A stretch of 64,000 bases of DNA from G051132615 sp051132615 (GTDB taxonomy: Bacteria > Pseudomonadota > Gammaproteobacteria > Burkholderiales > Neisseriaceae). This document shows, piece by piece, positions 62,368-64,000 of the stretch. Made by a program: the position numbers and the translations under genes. The notes beneath the pieces are model-generated. The model worked only from the letters and a program-made list of their open reading frames with translations. It was not told the DNA's origin and made no database searches. Positions within the stretch are counted from its first letter, which is position 1, and the number at the start of each line of letters is the position of its first letter. The stretch spans positions 2,418,001 to 2,482,000 of the forward strand of contig NZ_CP152375.1 in assembly GCF_051132615.1 (NCBI RefSeq), in the 5' to 3' direction.

Positions 62368-63726
62368 ATGGCTAAAGCAAAAACGCAATATGTCTGTGTA
62401 CAGTGTGGTGGTGTCAGCCCAAAGTGGCAAGGGCAGTGTCCCCACTGTCAAGCATGGAATAGCTTAACTGAAACATCCGTGCAAAGTGCCAATCCAAGGT
62501 TTGCAACGTGGGCAGCACAAACGACAACTGTACAAAATTTGAGCGAAGTTGAAGCTCAAGAAGTACCCCGTACCAGCTCAGGTTTATCTGAATTAGATAG
62601 GGTTTTAGGGGGGGGGATTGTTGCGGGTGCAGTCGTTTTGATTGGGGGGGATCCTGGTATAGGCAAGTCAACCCTATTATTACAAGCTATTGCACAAATA
62701 GGACTAGACAGAAAAGCGCTTTATGTTTCTGGCGAAGAGTCAGCACAGCAGATCGCACTTAGAGCAAGTCGCCTAGCAGTTAACCCAGTTGGGGTGCGAT
62801 TATTAGCTGAAATTAGGCTCGAAAGTATTTTAAATACACTGCAACAAGAGTTACCAAATGTAGCGGTTATTGACTCTATTCAAACATTGTATTCCGATCA
62901 AATTTCCTCTGCTCCGGGTTCTGTTTCTCAAGTCAGAGAATGTGCAGCGCAATTGACACGTATTGCCAAACAAACAGGTATGACCATTTTATTGGTTGGA
63001 CATGTAACAAAAGATGGTTCAATTGCTGGGCCACGAGTACTGGAGCATATTGTTGATACCGTATTGTATTTTGAAGGAGACAATCATTCCAGTTATCGGA
63101 TGATTCGAGCCATAAAAAACCGTTTTGGTGCAGCAAATGAGCTGGGTGTTTTTGCCATGACAGATAAGGGATTAAAAGGTGTTTCCAATCCTTCTGCAAT
63201 TTTTCTGTCTTCTTACCGAGACGATGTGGCAGGTTCTTGTGTCTTAGTGACTCAGGAAGGATCAAGACCATTATTGGTTGAAATACAGGCATTGGTTGAT
63301 GATGCACATGGGTTTGCACCAAAGCGTTTATGTGTTGGTTTAGAGCAAAACCGTTTATCCATGTTATTGGCTGTCTTACATCGCCATGCAGGCGTGGCTT
63401 GTTTTGATCAAGATGTATTTTTAAATGCTGTTGGTGGCGTTAAAATTATGGAACCTGCGGCAGACTTAGCCGTGATTCTAGCGATGCAATCAAGCCATCG
63501 AAATTGGCCCTTACCTCAAAAAATGGTTGTGTTTGGGGAAGTAGGGTTGTCAGGAGAGGTTAGGCCAGTGACACGTGGGCAAGAGCGCTTAAAAGAAGCG
63601 TTAAAGTTAGGCTTTGAAAAAGCCATTATTCCCAAGGCTAATTTGCCTAGAAATTTAGAAGAATTTTCTGGTATGCAGATCATTGGGGTAGACTTATTAC
63701 AAGAAGCGGTTGATTATTGTCGTTGA
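62368..63726 (+). CDS. radA: DNA repair protein RadA
   Basis: RecA-like helicase/branch-migration protein used in recombination, 452 residues. The N-terminal zinc ribbon is CVQCGG...CPHC (about 9-28). The P-loop is GGDPGIGKSTLLLQ (near residue 94), the Walker B is VAVIDSIQT, and the RadA-specific KNRFG is near 249. The C-terminal Lon-like domain is present (GGVKIMEPAADLAVILA, FGEVGLSGEVRPV). Two G-runs occur in the coding sequence, nine G at 62608-62616 and seven at 62644-62650. The ribosome site AAGGAAAC is rather far from the ATG. Confidence 0.94.
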   Translation: MAKAKTQYVCVQCGGVSPKWQGQCPHCQAWNSLTETSVQSANPRFATWAAQTTTVQNLSEVEAQEVPRTSSGLSELDRVLGGGIVAGAVVLIGGDPGIGKSTLLLQAIAQIGLDRKALYVSGEESAQQIALRASRLAVNPVGVRLLAEIRLESILNTLQQELPNVAVIDSIQTLYSDQISSAPGSVSQVRECAAQLTRIAKQTGMTILLVGHVTKDGSIAGPRVLEHIVDTVLYFEGDNHSSYRMIRAIKNRFGAANELGVFAMTDKGLKGVSNPSAIFLSSYRDDVAGSCVLVTQEGSRPLLVEIQALVDDAHGFAPKRLCVGLEQNRLSMLLAVLHRHAGVACFDQDVFLNAVGGVKIMEPAADLAVILAMQSSHRNWPLPQKMVVFGEVGLSGEVRPVTRGQERLKEALKLGFEKAIIPKANLPRNLEEFSGMQIIGVDLLQEAVDYCR

Positions 63727-63791
63727 ACGCTTATCTTGCTGTAGTAAGTACAAAAATATTGTATGAAATTTTATGTTGAAAGAATGATAAA

Positions 63792-64000
63792 TTGTTTAAA
63801 TTTACTTTAGCTGTATTTTGTTTACTTTTATTTGTTATTTATTATATTGTTTTTTATAAAGATAGTAAAAATCAATCTGTTGGTAACGTATCAAAAGAAA
63901 TTGAACACGCAGAAGACTCTTCTGATCATGAGGATGCAGATCATGAAATCATTTCTCCTAATACATGGGCAAAGTTGCCTGAGTATCGAGCATTAATAGA
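63792..64000 (+). CDS. 5' end of a membrane-anchored protein, cut by the window edge
   Basis: An open frame runs from TTG 63792 to the window end with no stop; the frame is closed upstream by a TGA, and TTG is the only start available. The first 24 residues are a strong hydrophobic helix (LAVFCLLLFVIYYIVFY), followed by an acidic, His-rich segment (HAEDSSDHEDADHE) and then ISPNTWAKLPEYRAL. It lies 65 bases after radA. The ribosome site is weak (GAAAGA). No family can be named from 69 residues. Confidence 0.55.
   Translation, partial: MFKFTLAVFCLLLFVIYYIVFYKDSKNQSVGNVSKEIEHAEDSSDHEDADHEIISPNTWAKLPEYRALI

Noticed and set aside
1..64000. Neisserial DNA uptake sequences in terminators
   Set aside because: I looked by eye for GCCGTCTGAA-like and GCCTGAA-type 10-12-mers in the hairpins and saw none recurring; a motif count would be decisive.
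1..64000. tRNA, rRNA, insertion sequences, prophage and integrase genes
   Set aside because: None recognised on either strand; the gaps are too short or lack the needed motifs.

Overview
This window is a chromosomal segment of an AT-rich betaproteobacterium. The best fit is a low-GC member of the Neisseriaceae. The main reasons are the ptsN-hprK-rapZ order, a PglL-type protein O-oligosaccharyltransferase next to a DUF2069 gene, the hisI-hisE-hinT-tatA-tatB-tatC run, HpnD/HpnE squalene-type genes followed by a YciK-like SDR, and the gene families in general. The genus cannot be fixed from sequence alone. I saw no rRNA, tRNA, CRISPR array, insertion sequence, integrase or phage gene. Most of the window is ordinary core chromosome with a few accessory genes.

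Layout. 1-3.7 kb: end of a slipin gene, then ptsN-hprK-rapZ (nitrogen/carbon PTS regulation) and a small unknown gene. 4-5.7 kb: a zinc alcohol dehydrogenase converging on a GntR regulator over a 24-bp stem terminator. 5.9-11 kb: mpl (murein recycling), a cold-shock/DUF1294 protein, argD, and an orphan hypX (a hydrogenase-maturation protein with no hydrogenase gene in sight). 11-17.4 kb: an unknown gene, miaE, pta, uvrD and a LytTR response regulator. 17.5-26.5 kb: the classic translation/RNA operon rimP-nusA-infB-rbfA-truB-rpsO-pnp. It has a strong promoter and an attenuator-like terminator before rimP and internal terminators after infB and rpsO. 27-29.3 kb: an autotransporter with eight ~49-residue HAF-type repeats.

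29.3-36.3 kb (minus strand) is a respiratory oxidation block. It holds a three-subunit membrane GMC dehydrogenase (Tat-exported small subunit, FAD large subunit, triheme cytochrome c), a DUF485/sodium-solute symporter pair, and a GlcD/DLD-type 2-hydroxyacid dehydrogenase. Together these suggest oxidation of sugar acids in the periplasm and uptake and oxidation of a carboxylate. 36.5-44.6 kb: lysS, nnrE-nnrD, tyrA, a PolB-type exonuclease, a divergent LysR/YeiH pair and ribD. 44.8-46.7 kb: three tandem, diverged paralogous lipoproteins. 46.8-52 kb: mfd with a good promoter, then an orphan VirD4/TraG coupling ATPase. 57.5-52.1 kb: a nine-gene minus-strand run with tight spacing (unknown membrane gene, hisI, hisE, hinT, tatA, tatB, tatC, DUF2069, pglL). 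57.5-64 kb: lipA, then plus-strand hpnD-hpnE-SDR, an unknown membrane-anchored gene, radA, and the 5' end of another gene cut by the window edge.

Points most worth a second look: hypX without hydrogenase; the SDR at 60.8 kb whose Ser-Tyr-Lys catalytic residues are all replaced; the triple lipoprotein array; the orphan VirD4; G9 and G7 runs inside radA; the HAF autotransporter with DNA-level tandem repeats; the N-terminally short symporter; and premature-terminator structures in the rimP and infB-rbfA regions.
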